Source: Candidatus Dormiibacterota bacterium
GTDB lineage: Bacteria > Chloroflexota > Dormibacteria > Dormibacterales > Dormibacteraceae
Length of the DNA stretch: 64,000 bases
Direction: 5' to 3'
Assembly (NCBI GenBank): GCA_003169845.1
Contig: PNAG01000019.1
Coordinates: 133,069 to 197,068, forward strand
In this document: piece after piece, positions 16,720-25,425 of the stretch
Position numbering within the stretch: position 1 is the first letter of the stretch
How the letters are laid out: the number at the start of each line of letters is the position of its first letter
The notes under the pieces: generated by a model
Database searches by the model: none
Told to the model about the DNA's origin: nothing
What the model saw: the letters and a program-made list of their open reading frames with translations, nothing else
Translations under genes and position numbers: made by a program

Positions 16720-18405
16720 ATGAACCCGCATTGGATGGCGGTCGCGCGCGGGGACGAGCCCGCCGACCTCGTCCTGGGGGGCGGCCGGGTGCTGTCGGTC
16801 TTCACGAAAGAGTGGCTCGAGGTGGACGTGGCGATCGCGGACGGCCACGTGGTCGGGCTGGGACGCTACGACGGCCAGAAGCGGATGGAAGTCAACGGGG
16901 CGTACCTGGTCCCGGGGTTCATCGACGCCCACATGCACATCGAGTCGTCGAAGCTGACCGTGGACGAGTTCGCGCGGGCGGTCCTCCCTCAGGGCACGAC
17001 CGCCGTCGTCGCGGATCCGCACGAGATCGCCAACGTGCTCGGCACCGACGGCATTCACTGGCTTCTGGACTCCTGCGCGGACCTGCCGCTCGACGTCTTC
17101 GTCATGGCGTCGTCGTCGGTGCCGGCGTCCGCTTTCGAGTCGCCGCACCGCTCGTTCACGCCCGGCGACATCGAGAGCCTGCTGAGGCGGCACCGGGTCA
17201 TCGGCGTGGCCGAGATGATGAACTTCCCAGGGGTCATTGCCGGCGACCCGCGCGAGGTGGCGAAGCTCCAGACGGGTCTCACCGACCACGTCGACGGCCA
17301 CGCCCCCGGCGTCCGCGGGCACCAGCTCAACGCCTACATCGCCGCCGGCATCCGCTCCGACCACGAGGCCACCACCTACGAGGAAGCGCTGGAGAAGCGC
17401 CGCCTGGGCATGTGGGTCATGCTGCGCGAAGCGTCCATCGCCCGCAACCTGCGCGACCTGCTGCCGCTCGTCAAGCGCTACGGCAGCGAGCGCTGCATGT
17501 TCTGCACCGACGATCGCGAGCCCAGCTTCATCGTCGAGGAGGGCCACGTCAACCAGATGGTGCGCGTGGCGGTGGCGGAGGGAATCGCGCCGGAGGATGC
17601 GGTGGTCATGGCCACCATCAACCCCGCCACGTATCACCGGCTGTGGCACCTCGGGGCCATCGCGCCGGGGTATCAAGCAGACATCCTGGTCCTTGACGAC
17701 CTGACCTCGTTCAAACCAAGGCAGGTGCTGAAGCGAGGCGCCGCGCCTCGATTCGTCAAGCTCGACGTGCCGGAGTGGGTGCGCCAGACAATGCACCTGG
17801 CCGAGGTGGATGCCTCGACATTTAATGTCGCCGCCGGCCCGCGGCGGATCCGCGTCATCCGTGTCATCCCTACCCAGCTCCTCACCGGGATCGAGCTCGT
17901 GGAACCAGCCACGCGCGACGGGTGCATCGTCGCCGACCCGGCGCGAGACCTGGTCAAGATCGCCGTGCTGGAGCGGCACCATGCGAGCGGCCGTGTCGGT
18001 CTGGGTTTTGCGACCAACGTCGGGCTCGTGCGTGGTGCCTTCGCGTCGACGGTCGCACACGACGCCCACAACGTCGTCGTGCTGGGCGTAGACGATGCCG
18101 ACATGGCCGCCTGTGCCAGTCGCCTCGCTGAGATCGGAGGAGGCATCGTGATCGCCGAGGGCGGCCGCGTGGTGGAGGAGCTGGCGCTGCCGGTCGCAGG
18201 CTTGATGAGCGATCAGCCGCTTGCGGTCGTGCACGAGCGGCTGCGTTCGATGGAGCGGCGCCTCGCCGCGATGGGCGTGACGATGACCGCGCCCTTCATG
18301 ACGCTGAGCTTCCTGGCCCTCTCGGTCATCCCAGAGCTGAAGATCACCGATCGAGGCCTGGTCGACGTGGCTCGGTTCGAGCTGGTGCCGCTGGGTGTCG
18401 AATGA
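16720..18405 (+). CDS. ade: Adenine deaminase
   Basis: 561 residues from ATG 16720; an in-frame upstream ATG lies in the fold-back repeat. Amidohydrolase landmarks: GFIDAHMHIESSKL, VADPHEIANVLG, EMMNFPGVI, and CTDDREP carrying the catalytic Asp. The C-terminal domain specific to the Ade family is present (VVEELALPVAGLMSDQPL, MTAPFMTLSFLALSVIPELK). It converts adenine to hypoxanthine and ammonia, the entry of adenine into the urate route encoded downstream. Confidence 0.94.
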   Translation: MNPHWMAVARGDEPADLVLGGGRVLSVFTKEWLEVDVAIADGHVVGLGRYDGQKRMEVNGAYLVPGFIDAHMHIESSKLTVDEFARAVLPQGTTAVVADPHEIANVLGTDGIHWLLDSCADLPLDVFVMASSSVPASAFESPHRSFTPGDIESLLRRHRVIGVAEMMNFPGVIAGDPREVAKLQTGLTDHVDGHAPGVRGHQLNAYIAAGIRSDHEATTYEEALEKRRLGMWVMLREASIARNLRDLLPLVKRYGSERCMFCTDDREPSFIVEEGHVNQMVRVAVAEGIAPEDAVVMATINPATYHRLWHLGAIAPGYQADILVLDDLTSFKPRQVLKRGAAPRFVKLDVPEWVRQTMHLAEVDASTFNVAAGPRRIRVIRVIPTQLLTGIELVEPATRDGCIVADPARDLVKIAVLERHHASGRVGLGFATNVGLVRGAFASTVAHDAHNVVVLGVDDADMAACASRLAEIGGGIVIAEGGRVVEELALPVAGLMSDQPLAVVHERLRSMERRLAAMGVTMTAPFMTLSFLALSVIPELKITDRGLVDVARFELVPLGVE

Positions 18406-18892
18406 CGGCCTTCTTCGATTCAACCGCGTCCCACGCGAGGAAGCGCAACGGCTGCTCCATACCTGCTTCGCCTCGGAGAGATGGGCGCGGCAGGTCGCGG
18501 ACGGGCGGCCTTACGCCGACCTTCCCGGATTGCTCGGCGGCGCCCAGCGAGCGTGGGCGGACCTCGCACCCTCCGACTGGGCCGAAGCGCTGCAGGGCCA
18601 CCCGCGCATCGGGGAGCAAGGCGGAGGCTCTCCGGCCTCCTCCGAGGACGAGCAGCGTGGCGTTCGGGGGGCGGACGCCGCCGTGCTCGGCCAGGTGGCC
18701 GAAGCGAATCGCCGCTACGAAGCCCGGTTCGGGCACGTCTTCCTCATCAGCGCAGCCGGCAAAGGCCCCGACGAGATTCTCGCTGCGCTGCACCGGCGCA
18801 TGGGCAACGATCCGGTGGCCGAGGCGCAGGTCGCGGCCGCCGAGCACCGCAAGATCGCGCGCATGCGCCTGGAACGGATGATGGGCGAGTGA
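18395..18892 (+). CDS. uraD: OHCU decarboxylase
   Basis: 165 residues, GTG start overlapping ade by 11 bases. The active-site histidine motif is GHPRIGE (~66-72), and RFGHVFLISAAGK is the second family signature. It decarboxylates 2-oxo-4-hydroxy-4-carboxy-5-ureidoimidazoline to S-allantoin, the third step from urate. It overlaps the hydroxyisourate hydrolase gene by 4 bases, so uraD, HIU hydrolase and uricase form a tight coupled set. Confidence 0.92.
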   Translation: MSNDGLLRFNRVPREEAQRLLHTCFASERWARQVADGRPYADLPGLLGGAQRAWADLAPSDWAEALQGHPRIGEQGGGSPASSEDEQRGVRGADAAVLGQVAEANRRYEARFGHVFLISAAGKGPDEILAALHRRMGNDPVAEAQVAAAEHRKIARMRLERMMGE

Positions 18893-19224
18893 TCATCTCC
18901 ACCCACGTGCTCGATACGACACGCGGGCGCCCTGCTGCAGGCCTGGCCGTGACCCTGCGCAGGCGTGCGCCGGATGGCGATTGGTCGGTCGTCGGGCGCG
19001 CGGTCACGGACGCCGACGGCCGTGTCAGGGACGTATCGGCCGGACCACTGCCCACCGGCGACTACCGCCTGGAATTTGCCACCGGCGAATACTTCAAGGC
19101 CTCCGGAGCCGCGGTGTTCTACCCGGAGGTATTTGTCACGGTCGCGGCCGTCGACGGCGACGCGCACCTACACGTGCCACTGCTGCTGAGCCCGTTCGGC
19201 TACTCCACCTACAAGGGCCAGTGA
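18889..19224 (+). CDS. 5-hydroxyisourate hydrolase (transthyretin-like)
   Basis: 111 residues from GTG 18889. Expected residues are present: His in STHVLDTTRGRPA, Arg in DADGRV, His in HLHVPLLLSP. The hallmark C-terminal tetrapeptide YRGS is changed to YKGQ (GYSTYKGQ). It hydrolyses 5-hydroxyisourate to OHCU between uricase and UraD; the neighbours on both sides are those two enzymes. The altered tail may lower activity or reflect lineage drift. Confidence 0.92.
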   Translation: MIISTHVLDTTRGRPAAGLAVTLRRRAPDGDWSVVGRAVTDADGRVRDVSAGPLPTGDYRLEFATGEYFKASGAAVFYPEVFVTVAAVDGDAHLHVPLLLSPFGYSTYKGQ

Positions 19225-20087
19225 CGATCCGCCTCGGCGACAACCAGTACGGAAAGGCGGAGACGCACGTCGTGCGCGTGACCAGGGGCGCCATGCACGA
19301 GCTCAAGGACATGACTGTGAGCATCGCGCTCGCCGGCGACTTCGCCGCAACTCATATCACCGGCGACAACGCCCACGTCGTCCCCACCGACACGCAGAAG
19401 AACACCGTGTTCGCTTTTGCCAACGATGCGGTCGCCGAGATCGAGGATTTTGCGCTTCGCCTCGGCCGGCATTTCGTGAGCGACCACCGGGCGGTGCGGC
19501 GGGCGCGAGTCTCGATCGCTGAGCAGCCATGGGCGCGGATCACCGTCGGCGGGCGGCCACACCCGCACGCGTTTCAAAAAGACGGGTCGGAGCAGCGCCT
19601 GACGGCTGTGACCTGCACGCAAAACTCAGAGTGGGTCGTGTCCGGCATCACCGGTCTAACACTTCTCAAGTCGACCGGCTCGGAGTTCTGGGGCTACGGG
19701 AAGGATCACTTCACCACGCTGCCCGAGACCCGTGACCGCGTCCTGGCGACGGCGGTCGATGCGCGCTGGCGATACGCCGGCCTCGGAATCGATTGGGCCG
19801 AGGCACACGCCGAAGCGAGGCGCCTCCTCATTGAAACCTTCGCGATCACGCACAGCCGCTCGCTCCAGCAGACTCTGTACGCGATGGGTGAGGCGGTGCT
19901 CGAGTCACGCCCCGAGGTGGCCGAGATCCGTCTCTCGATGCCGAACAGGCACCATTTCGCAGTCGACCTCACGCCATTCGGCCTGGACAACGCGAACGAA
20001 GTCTTCTACGCGGCGGACCGTCCCTACGGCCTCATCGAAGGGACCGTCGCGCGCGACGACGTCGCCCCCGCCGACGAAGCATGGTGA
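19221..20087 (+). CDS. Urate oxidase (cofactor-free uricase)
   Basis: 288 residues from GTG 19221, overlapping the HIU hydrolase stop. The Lys-Thr-His catalytic set is visible: Lys12 in QYGKAETHVV, Thr in PTDTQKNTVFAFA, His in PNRHHFAVDL. Two T-fold repeats are present, with the signature SGITGLTLLKSTGSEFWG and TTLPETRDRV. It oxidises urate with O2 to 5-hydroxyisourate and H2O2, the aerobic commitment step of this locus. Confidence 0.94.
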   Translation: MTIRLGDNQYGKAETHVVRVTRGAMHELKDMTVSIALAGDFAATHITGDNAHVVPTDTQKNTVFAFANDAVAEIEDFALRLGRHFVSDHRAVRRARVSIAEQPWARITVGGRPHPHAFQKDGSEQRLTAVTCTQNSEWVVSGITGLTLLKSTGSEFWGYGKDHFTTLPETRDRVLATAVDARWRYAGLGIDWAEAHAEARRLLIETFAITHSRSLQQTLYAMGEAVLESRPEVAEIRLSMPNRHHFAVDLTPFGLDNANEVFYAADRPYGLIEGTVARDDVAPADEAW

Positions 20088-20093
20088 TCGCAC

Positions 20094-20963
20094 GTGGAAT
20101 TCCTGCAGCCGACCACGTGGACTGAGGCGCTCGCTATGAAGGCGGCCCACCCGGACGCGATACCGATCGCCGGCGGGACCGATGTGATGGTCGAGATCAA
20201 CTTCGACCGGCACAGGCCTCCCGCCTTCCTCGACCTCACTCGGATCGCGGAGCTTTCGGAATGGGGACTGGACAACGGCGTGCTGCGAGTCGGGGCCGGA
20301 GTGACCTACACGCAGCTCATCGACGAGCTGGGCGACCGGCTTCCCGGGCTCGCCAAGGCCTCGCGCACCGTCGGATCGCCGCAGATCCGCAATCGTGGCA
20401 CGGTCGGCGGCAACCTGGGGTCGGCTTCACCGGCCGGCGACGCGCACCCACCGCTGCTCGCGTCGCGAGCGATCGTCGAGCTGGCCTCGAGCGCGGGTAC
20501 CCGCCGCCTTCCAATGCACGAGTTCTTCGTCGGACCCAAGCGCAGCGCGATGCGAAAGGACGAGCTGATCCGCGCTTTTCTGGTCGCACCGGCCCAGGGA
20601 CCTCAGCAGTTCTCGAAGGTGGGCACGCGCAACGCGATGGTCATCGCCGTCTGCTCCTTCGCGCTCGCGATCGAGCCAGACCGGCGGCGCGTAGGCACGG
20701 GCATCGGGTCGGCCGCGCCGACGCCAGTCACGGCGCCCGAGGCGGAGCGCTTCCTCGAGGGGGTGCTCGGAGAGCACGACCTGTGGCAGACGCGCGCGCC
20801 GGTGGCCGAGTCCGCGCTCCTTCGGTTCGGCGAGCTGGTGGCCGCCGCGGCGCGCCCCATCGACGACGTCCGGGGCACCGCGGCCTACCGCCGGCACGCG
20901 CTCGCCGTGATGGCCCGCCGCAGCTTCGTCTGGGCCTGGAACGAATACCGGGCGGCCGCATGA
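20094..20963 (+). CDS. Xanthine dehydrogenase-type FAD-binding subunit
   Basis: 289 residues, GTG start 6 bases after the uricase stop. FAD motifs: IAGGTDVMVEIN (first loop) and RNRGTVGGNLGSASPAGDAHPPLL (second). This subunit takes electrons from the Fe-S subunit to NAD+ or O2. It overlaps the Fe-S gene by ATGA. Position between uricase and the Mo subunit argues for xanthine/hypoxanthine as substrate. Confidence 0.92.
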   Translation: MEFLQPTTWTEALAMKAAHPDAIPIAGGTDVMVEINFDRHRPPAFLDLTRIAELSEWGLDNGVLRVGAGVTYTQLIDELGDRLPGLAKASRTVGSPQIRNRGTVGGNLGSASPAGDAHPPLLASRAIVELASSAGTRRLPMHEFFVGPKRSAMRKDELIRAFLVAPAQGPQQFSKVGTRNAMVIAVCSFALAIEPDRRRVGTGIGSAAPTPVTAPEAERFLEGVLGEHDLWQTRAPVAESALLRFGELVAAAARPIDDVRGTAAYRRHALAVMARRSFVWAWNEYRAAA

Positions 20964-21466
20964 GGATCGCCTGCACGGTGAACGGCACGCCGCGCGTGGC
21001 CGAAGACGTGTGGGAAGGCACGAGCCTGCTGGGCGTGCTGCGCGAGCACATGGACCTCCCCGGCTCGAAGAATGCTTGCGAGCAGGGCGAGTGTGGTTCT
21101 TGCTCCGTTTACCTGGACGGACGTCTCGTTTGCGCGTGCCTGGTCCTCGGGGGACAGGCGCAGGGTCGTGAGGTGATCACGGTCGAAGGCCTTGCCTCAG
21201 GCGAGGTGCTGCACCCGGTTCAGGAGGCCTTCCTCGAAGCGGGGGCTGTCCAGTGCGGCTTCTGTACCCCGGGCCTGGTGGTGGCGACACATGACCTCCT
21301 CACGCGCACGCCGCAGCCGACCACCGTAGAGATCCGCGAGGCCCTGGCCGGCAACATCTGCCGGTGCACCGGCTACGTGAAGATCATCGACGCCGTGCAC
21401 CTGGCGGCCAAGCGTCTTACCCTCCCCCGCGAGGGGGACGGTAAGGGTGGGGGGCCGAGGCTATGA
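20960..21466 (+). CDS. Xanthine dehydrogenase-type 2Fe-2S subunit
   Basis: 168 residues. Cluster motifs CEQGECGSCSVYLDGRLVCAC and CGFCTPG with CRCTGYVKI bind two [2Fe-2S] centres. The final ~16 residues (LTLPREGDGKGGGPRL) come from a palindromic repeat rather than the family sequence. It overlaps the Mo-subunit gene by 4 bases. Confidence 0.92.
   Translation: MRIACTVNGTPRVAEDVWEGTSLLGVLREHMDLPGSKNACEQGECGSCSVYLDGRLVCACLVLGGQAQGREVITVEGLASGEVLHPVQEAFLEAGAVQCGFCTPGLVVATHDLLTRTPQPTTVEIREALAGNICRCTGYVKIIDAVHLAAKRLTLPREGDGKGGGPRL
21417..21460. repeat. Palindromic dispersed repeat, copy 2 (3' end of xdh Fe-S gene)
   Basis: TTACCCTCCCCC (21417-21428) pairs with GGGGGACGGTAA (21433-21444) around GCGA, with one mismatch, and is followed by GGGTGGGGGG. 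It encodes the C-terminus of the Fe-S subunit and ends just before the Mo-subunit start. Confidence 0.7.
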
Positions 21467-23751
21467 AGCCAACGCCCGTCAGCGGCCAGATCGGCGACTC
21501 GCCACGCCGCGCCGACGGACCCCAAAAGGTGCGTGGCGATTTTGAGTACTCCTCGGACCTGAAAGCCGCGGGAATGCTGTGGGGCGCGACCGTGCGCAGC
21601 CCTCACCCGTACGCGCGCATCGTCGCCATCGACGCGGCGGAAGCCCTCGCCTTGCCGGGCGTGCACGCGGTTCTGACCCACCTGGACGTGCCTGGAACCA
21701 AGGTCTACGGCCTCGAGATTCAGGATCAGCCGGTGCTCGCGATCGACGTCGTGCGTTACTGGGGCGAGGCGGTGGCGCTGGTCGCCGCCGACCACCCGGA
21801 ACACGCTCGACGCGCGGCTCAGGCGGTCCGGGTCACTTATGAGGTGCTCAAGCCGCTGACCGATCCCGAGCTCGCGCTCACTGATGACGCGCCGCGCCTG
21901 CACCCGGGCGGTAACGTCACGCGCCAGGTGAAGATCCGGCATGGCGATCAGAGCGCGCAGGCCGAGGTCGTGGTGAGCGGCGAGTACGAGGTCGGCATGC
22001 AGGACCAGGCCCCGCTCGGCCCGGAGTCCGGCCTGGCGATACCCGACGGCCGTGGCGGAATCGACCTGCACCTCGCGACGCAATGGCTGCACGTGGATCG
22101 CGACCAGCTCGCCGGCATCCTGGCGCTTCCACCCGAGAAGGTCCGGCTGACGCTGGCCGGCGTGGGCGGTGCATTCGGAGCGCGCGAGGACTTGTCGATG
22201 CAGGCGCACGCGTGCCTGCTCGCGCTGCGCACCGGCCGCCCTGTGAAGATGAGCTACTCGCGACCGGAATCGTTCGTCGGCCACGTCCACCGCCACCCGG
22301 GAAAGCTCAGGTACGAGCACGGCGCGACGCGCGATGGAAAGCTCGTTTACGTCAAGGCTCGGGTTCTGCTCGACGGCGGTGCGTACGCGTCCAGCTCGAC
22401 CGCGGTGATCGCCAACGCATGCTGTTTCGCGTTGGGCCCGTACGAATGCCCGAGCGCCACGGTCGACGGCTGGGTCGTCTACACGAACAACCCACCGTGC
22501 GGGGCCATGCGGGGCTTCGGCTCGGTTCAGAACTGCTACGCGCACGAGGCTCAGATGGACAAGCTGGCCGCGGCCATCGGGATGGACCCGGTCGAGCTGC
22601 GCCAACGCAACGCGATGAAAACAGGCAGCAGGCTCATTACAGGACAGGTGGTCGAAGGACCAGCGCCAGTGGCGGAGCTACTGGACCGGATCAAGGCGTT
22701 CCCTCTCCCCGTTGAGGGGAGCGGGTCAGGGAGAGGGGGGGGGAAGGTAGACCTGACCCAGATGCCCGGTGGCGTATCCAACACCACTCACGGGGAAGGA
22801 GTGCGTCGCGGCGTGGGCTACGCGGTGGGGTTCAAGAACGTCGGCTACTCGGAGGGATTCGACGACTACTCGACGGCGAGGATCCGGCTCTCGGTTGCGA
22901 ACGGCCGGCCGCGCGCGGAGGTTCACACGGCCGCGGCCGAGGTGGGGCAGGGCCTGATCACCATCCAGGCGCAGATCGCGGCCACCGAGCTGGGCGTCAC
23001 GGACGTCGTCGTGCTCGACGCTGACACGCAGGTGGGCTCAGCAGGTTCGTCCTCCGCTTCGCGGCAGACCTACATCACCGGCGGCGCGGTCAAAGCCGCG
23101 TGCGAAGCGGTGCGCGAACGGGTCCTGGCACTAGCTCAGTCAGAAATTGGCCGGAGCGCCGGAGCGCGTCTCGAACGCGACGCCGTCGTGTCAGCGGATG
23201 GCGGGCTGATCGTCACACTGGCGACATTGCTGGGCGACGCAGTCGTAGAGGAGACGCGCGAGTTCCGTCCCAGGCGCACGCACCGCCTGGATGCCGCGAC
23301 TGGCCAGGCGAACGCCCATCTGCAGTACGCATTCGCCGCCCACCGCGCGGTGGTCGACGTCGACACGGAGCTTGGCCTGGTCAAGGTGGTCGAGCTCGCG
23401 ACCGCGCAAGACGTCGGGAAGGCGATCAACCCCCAGGCGGTCGAGGGACAGCTCGAAGGCGGGGCGGCGCAAGGACTTGGCCTGGCGGTCATGGAGGAGA
23501 TCCAGGTCAAGGACGGTGTGATCCGCAACGCATCCTTCACGGATTACCTGCTCCCGACGATCCTGGACATGCCACCGCTCCTGATGGACATCCTGGAGCT
23601 CGGCGACCCGCATTCGCCGTACGGGTTGAAGGGTGTGGGGGAGCCCCCGACGATCTCCTCCGGCCCCGCGATCGTGGCCGCGATCCGAGCCGCCACGGGA
23701 CGGCCGATCACGCGCGTGCCAGTCCGGCCCCAAGACATAGTCGGCGCATAG
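21463..23751 (+). CDS. Xanthine dehydrogenase-type molybdenum-binding subunit
   Basis: 762 residues. Mo-cofactor features: VGGAFGAREDLSMQ, NNPPCGAMRGFGSVQ (substrate loop), RGVGYAVGFKNVGYSEG, AQDVGKAINPQAVEGQLEGG and the catalytic Glu in YGLKGVGEPP. It oxidises hypoxanthine and xanthine to urate, feeding the uricase upstream. Residues ~413-428 (FPLPVEGSGSGRGGGK) are encoded by a palindromic repeat in a variable linker before the second Mo domain, an in-frame insertion. No xdhC-like maturation gene is in the window. Confidence 0.92.
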   Translation: MKPTPVSGQIGDSPRRADGPQKVRGDFEYSSDLKAAGMLWGATVRSPHPYARIVAIDAAEALALPGVHAVLTHLDVPGTKVYGLEIQDQPVLAIDVVRYWGEAVALVAADHPEHARRAAQAVRVTYEVLKPLTDPELALTDDAPRLHPGGNVTRQVKIRHGDQSAQAEVVVSGEYEVGMQDQAPLGPESGLAIPDGRGGIDLHLATQWLHVDRDQLAGILALPPEKVRLTLAGVGGAFGAREDLSMQAHACLLALRTGRPVKMSYSRPESFVGHVHRHPGKLRYEHGATRDGKLVYVKARVLLDGGAYASSSTAVIANACCFALGPYECPSATVDGWVVYTNNPPCGAMRGFGSVQNCYAHEAQMDKLAAAIGMDPVELRQRNAMKTGSRLITGQVVEGPAPVAELLDRIKAFPLPVEGSGSGRGGGKVDLTQMPGGVSNTTHGEGVRRGVGYAVGFKNVGYSEGFDDYSTARIRLSVANGRPRAEVHTAAAEVGQGLITIQAQIAATELGVTDVVVLDADTQVGSAGSSSASRQTYITGGAVKAACEAVRERVLALAQSEIGRSAGARLERDAVVSADGGLIVTLATLLGDAVVEETREFRPRRTHRLDAATGQANAHLQYAFAAHRAVVDVDTELGLVKVVELATAQDVGKAINPQAVEGQLEGGAAQGLGLAVMEEIQVKDGVIRNASFTDYLLPTILDMPPLLMDILELGDPHSPYGLKGVGEPPTISSGPAIVAAIRAATGRPITRVPVRPQDIVGA
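22701..22747. repeat. Palindromic dispersed repeat, copy 3 (inside the Mo-subunit gene)
   Basis: CCCTCTCCCC (22701-22710) pairs with GGGGAGCGGG (22716-22725), 9 of 10 bp, loop GTTGA, then TCAGGGAGAGGG and a G-run. The frame passes through without a stop, adding about 15 residues. Confidence 0.75.
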
Positions 23752-25115
23752 TGCCCGCCCTTCTATTGCGTCCCGGCTCGCTCTTCAGCGGGGCTGGGCA
23801 GGTGATCGAAGGCGGATGGCTGCTCGCCCGCGACGGATTCATCGCTGAGCTCGGCTCCGGGACGCCTCCCGCCGCAGACGACGTGCTCAATCTGCCGAAC
23901 TGCATCGCGGTTCCCGGCCTTGTGAACGCTCACGACCACATGTATCAGTGGGCCACGCGCGGGTACGTCGCCGACGGGGGCCTGTTCGAGTGGCTGCGCG
24001 CGCTCTACCCGGTCTGGGCCCAGATCGACGCCGACACCGTTCGCCTAGCCGCCCGGGCTGCAATGGCGAGGCTGCTCCTGAGCGGATGCACGCTGTCGAC
24101 GGACCATCACTACGTCTTCCCTCGAGGACGCGCGGGCATCTTCGAGGCGCTGGTCGAAACAGCGCAAGAGCTAGGCCTGCGGTTCCATCCGTGCCGCGGC
24201 TCGATGTCGCTCGGAGAATCGAAAGGCGGCCTCCCGCCGGACAGCGTGGTCGAAGACGAGGACACGATCCTCGCCGACACCGAAGAGAAGATCCACCACT
24301 TCCACGATCCGAAACCTGGCTCGATGTGCCGCGTGGTGGTGGCGCCGTGCTCGCCGTTCTCGGTGACACCGGAGCTGATGCGCGAATCGGCCGCGCTGGC
24401 GCGCAGGCACGGGGTCAGGCTGCACACCCACCTCGCCGAGACTCTGGACGAGGAACGCTTCTGCCTCGAGCTGTTCGGAAAGCGGCCGCTCGAGCTGATG
24501 CAGGACCTCGGTTGGACCGGCAATGACGTTTGGTACGCGCACGGCGTTCACCTCAACGACCAGGAAGTCGCCGACATTGCGGCGACCGGAACGGGCGTGG
24601 CGCACTGCCCGTCGAGCAATCTGCGCCTTGGGGCGGGCGTGTGCCGGGTGGCGGACCTGGTGCGCGCCGGCGCGAAACTCGGGCTTGGCGTTGATGGCGC
24701 GGCGAGCAATGAGGATTCGAACATTGCGATCGAGCTGCATCAGTCGCTGCTCATGGCGCGAGGCCGAGCGGCGATGGAAGGCGATCCCAACGCGGCCACG
24801 GCGCTGGATGCCCGGGGTGCGTGGCGGCTGGCGACCGCAGGAGGCGCCGCGTGTCTCGGCCGCGACGACTGCGGCACGCTGGAGCCCGGCAAGTGCGCCG
24901 ATGTTGCGTTCTTCCGGCTGGACGATCTAGCGCACGCGGGCATCGAAGATCCGCTGGCCGCCCTTGCCCTTGCACCGCCGGCTCGGGCCCAGGCCGTCGT
25001 GGTCAACGGCAAGGTCGTGGTGCGGGACGGACGCTTGCTCACGGGAGACGAAGATCAAATTGCACGGGACATCGCTGCCGAGAGCAAGCGCTTACGGGAA
25101 CGGACACATAGTTGA
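23751..25115 (+). CDS. 8-oxoguanine deaminase-like amidohydrolase
   Basis: 454 residues from GTG 23751, overlapping the Mo-subunit stop by 1 base. Subtype-III amidohydrolase landmarks: GLVNAHDHMYQWATRG, HTHLAETLDEERFC, YAHGVHLND, and GVDGAASNEDSNI with the catalytic Asp. The H-x-H-MYQ form fits the 8-oxoguanine deaminase branch (product urate) better than guanine deaminase, though hydroxy-atrazine-type relatives are close. Its place in the xdh-uricase operon supports a purine substrate. Confidence 0.85.
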   Translation: MPALLLRPGSLFSGAGQVIEGGWLLARDGFIAELGSGTPPAADDVLNLPNCIAVPGLVNAHDHMYQWATRGYVADGGLFEWLRALYPVWAQIDADTVRLAARAAMARLLLSGCTLSTDHHYVFPRGRAGIFEALVETAQELGLRFHPCRGSMSLGESKGGLPPDSVVEDEDTILADTEEKIHHFHDPKPGSMCRVVVAPCSPFSVTPELMRESAALARRHGVRLHTHLAETLDEERFCLELFGKRPLELMQDLGWTGNDVWYAHGVHLNDQEVADIAATGTGVAHCPSSNLRLGAGVCRVADLVRAGAKLGLGVDGAASNEDSNIAIELHQSLLMARGRAAMEGDPNAATALDARGAWRLATAGGAACLGRDDCGTLEPGKCADVAFFRLDDLAHAGIEDPLAALALAPPARAQAVVVNGKVVVRDGRLLTGDEDQIARDIAAESKRLRERTHS

Positions 25116-25143
25116 CGCGACATAACTTCGACGTGAACGCCAA

Positions 25144-25425
25144 ATGAAAATGATCCGACGACATCGGACGGTCCGTCTTAAGGTGTCCAACCTGACCGAG
25201 CTTCCATGCAAGGTGGCCTTCGAGCCCCTGGGCGATCAGGCGCAGTTGCCGGCCTGGGACCTATTCGATGTTGAGATATCTGGTCCAGGTGATGGTGTCG
25301 TCGAAGTCAGCTTCGCAAAGCTCGGGCTCATCATTGGCGAGTCGGATGGCGCCAAAAACTCGTATTCGAAACGCGCGCGGCGAAAACGTGCAGACCTATT
25401 GAGCAGTCTTAGATCTTGCGCGTGA
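25144..25425 (+). CDS. Small hypothetical protein
   Basis: 93 residues, ATG 25144, no clear ribosome binding site. A basic start (MKMIRRHRTVRLKVSN) leads to a beta-rich middle (AWDLFDVEISGPGDGVVEVSF) and a Lys/Arg-rich tail (SKRARRKRADLLSS). I recognise no family. It is 28 bases after the deaminase and its end overlaps the convergent allantoinase gene by 17 bases. It may be part of the purine operon or a chance frame. Confidence 0.5.
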   Translation: MKMIRRHRTVRLKVSNLTELPCKVAFEPLGDQAQLPAWDLFDVEISGPGDGVVEVSFAKLGLIIGESDGAKNSYSKRARRKRADLLSSLRSCA

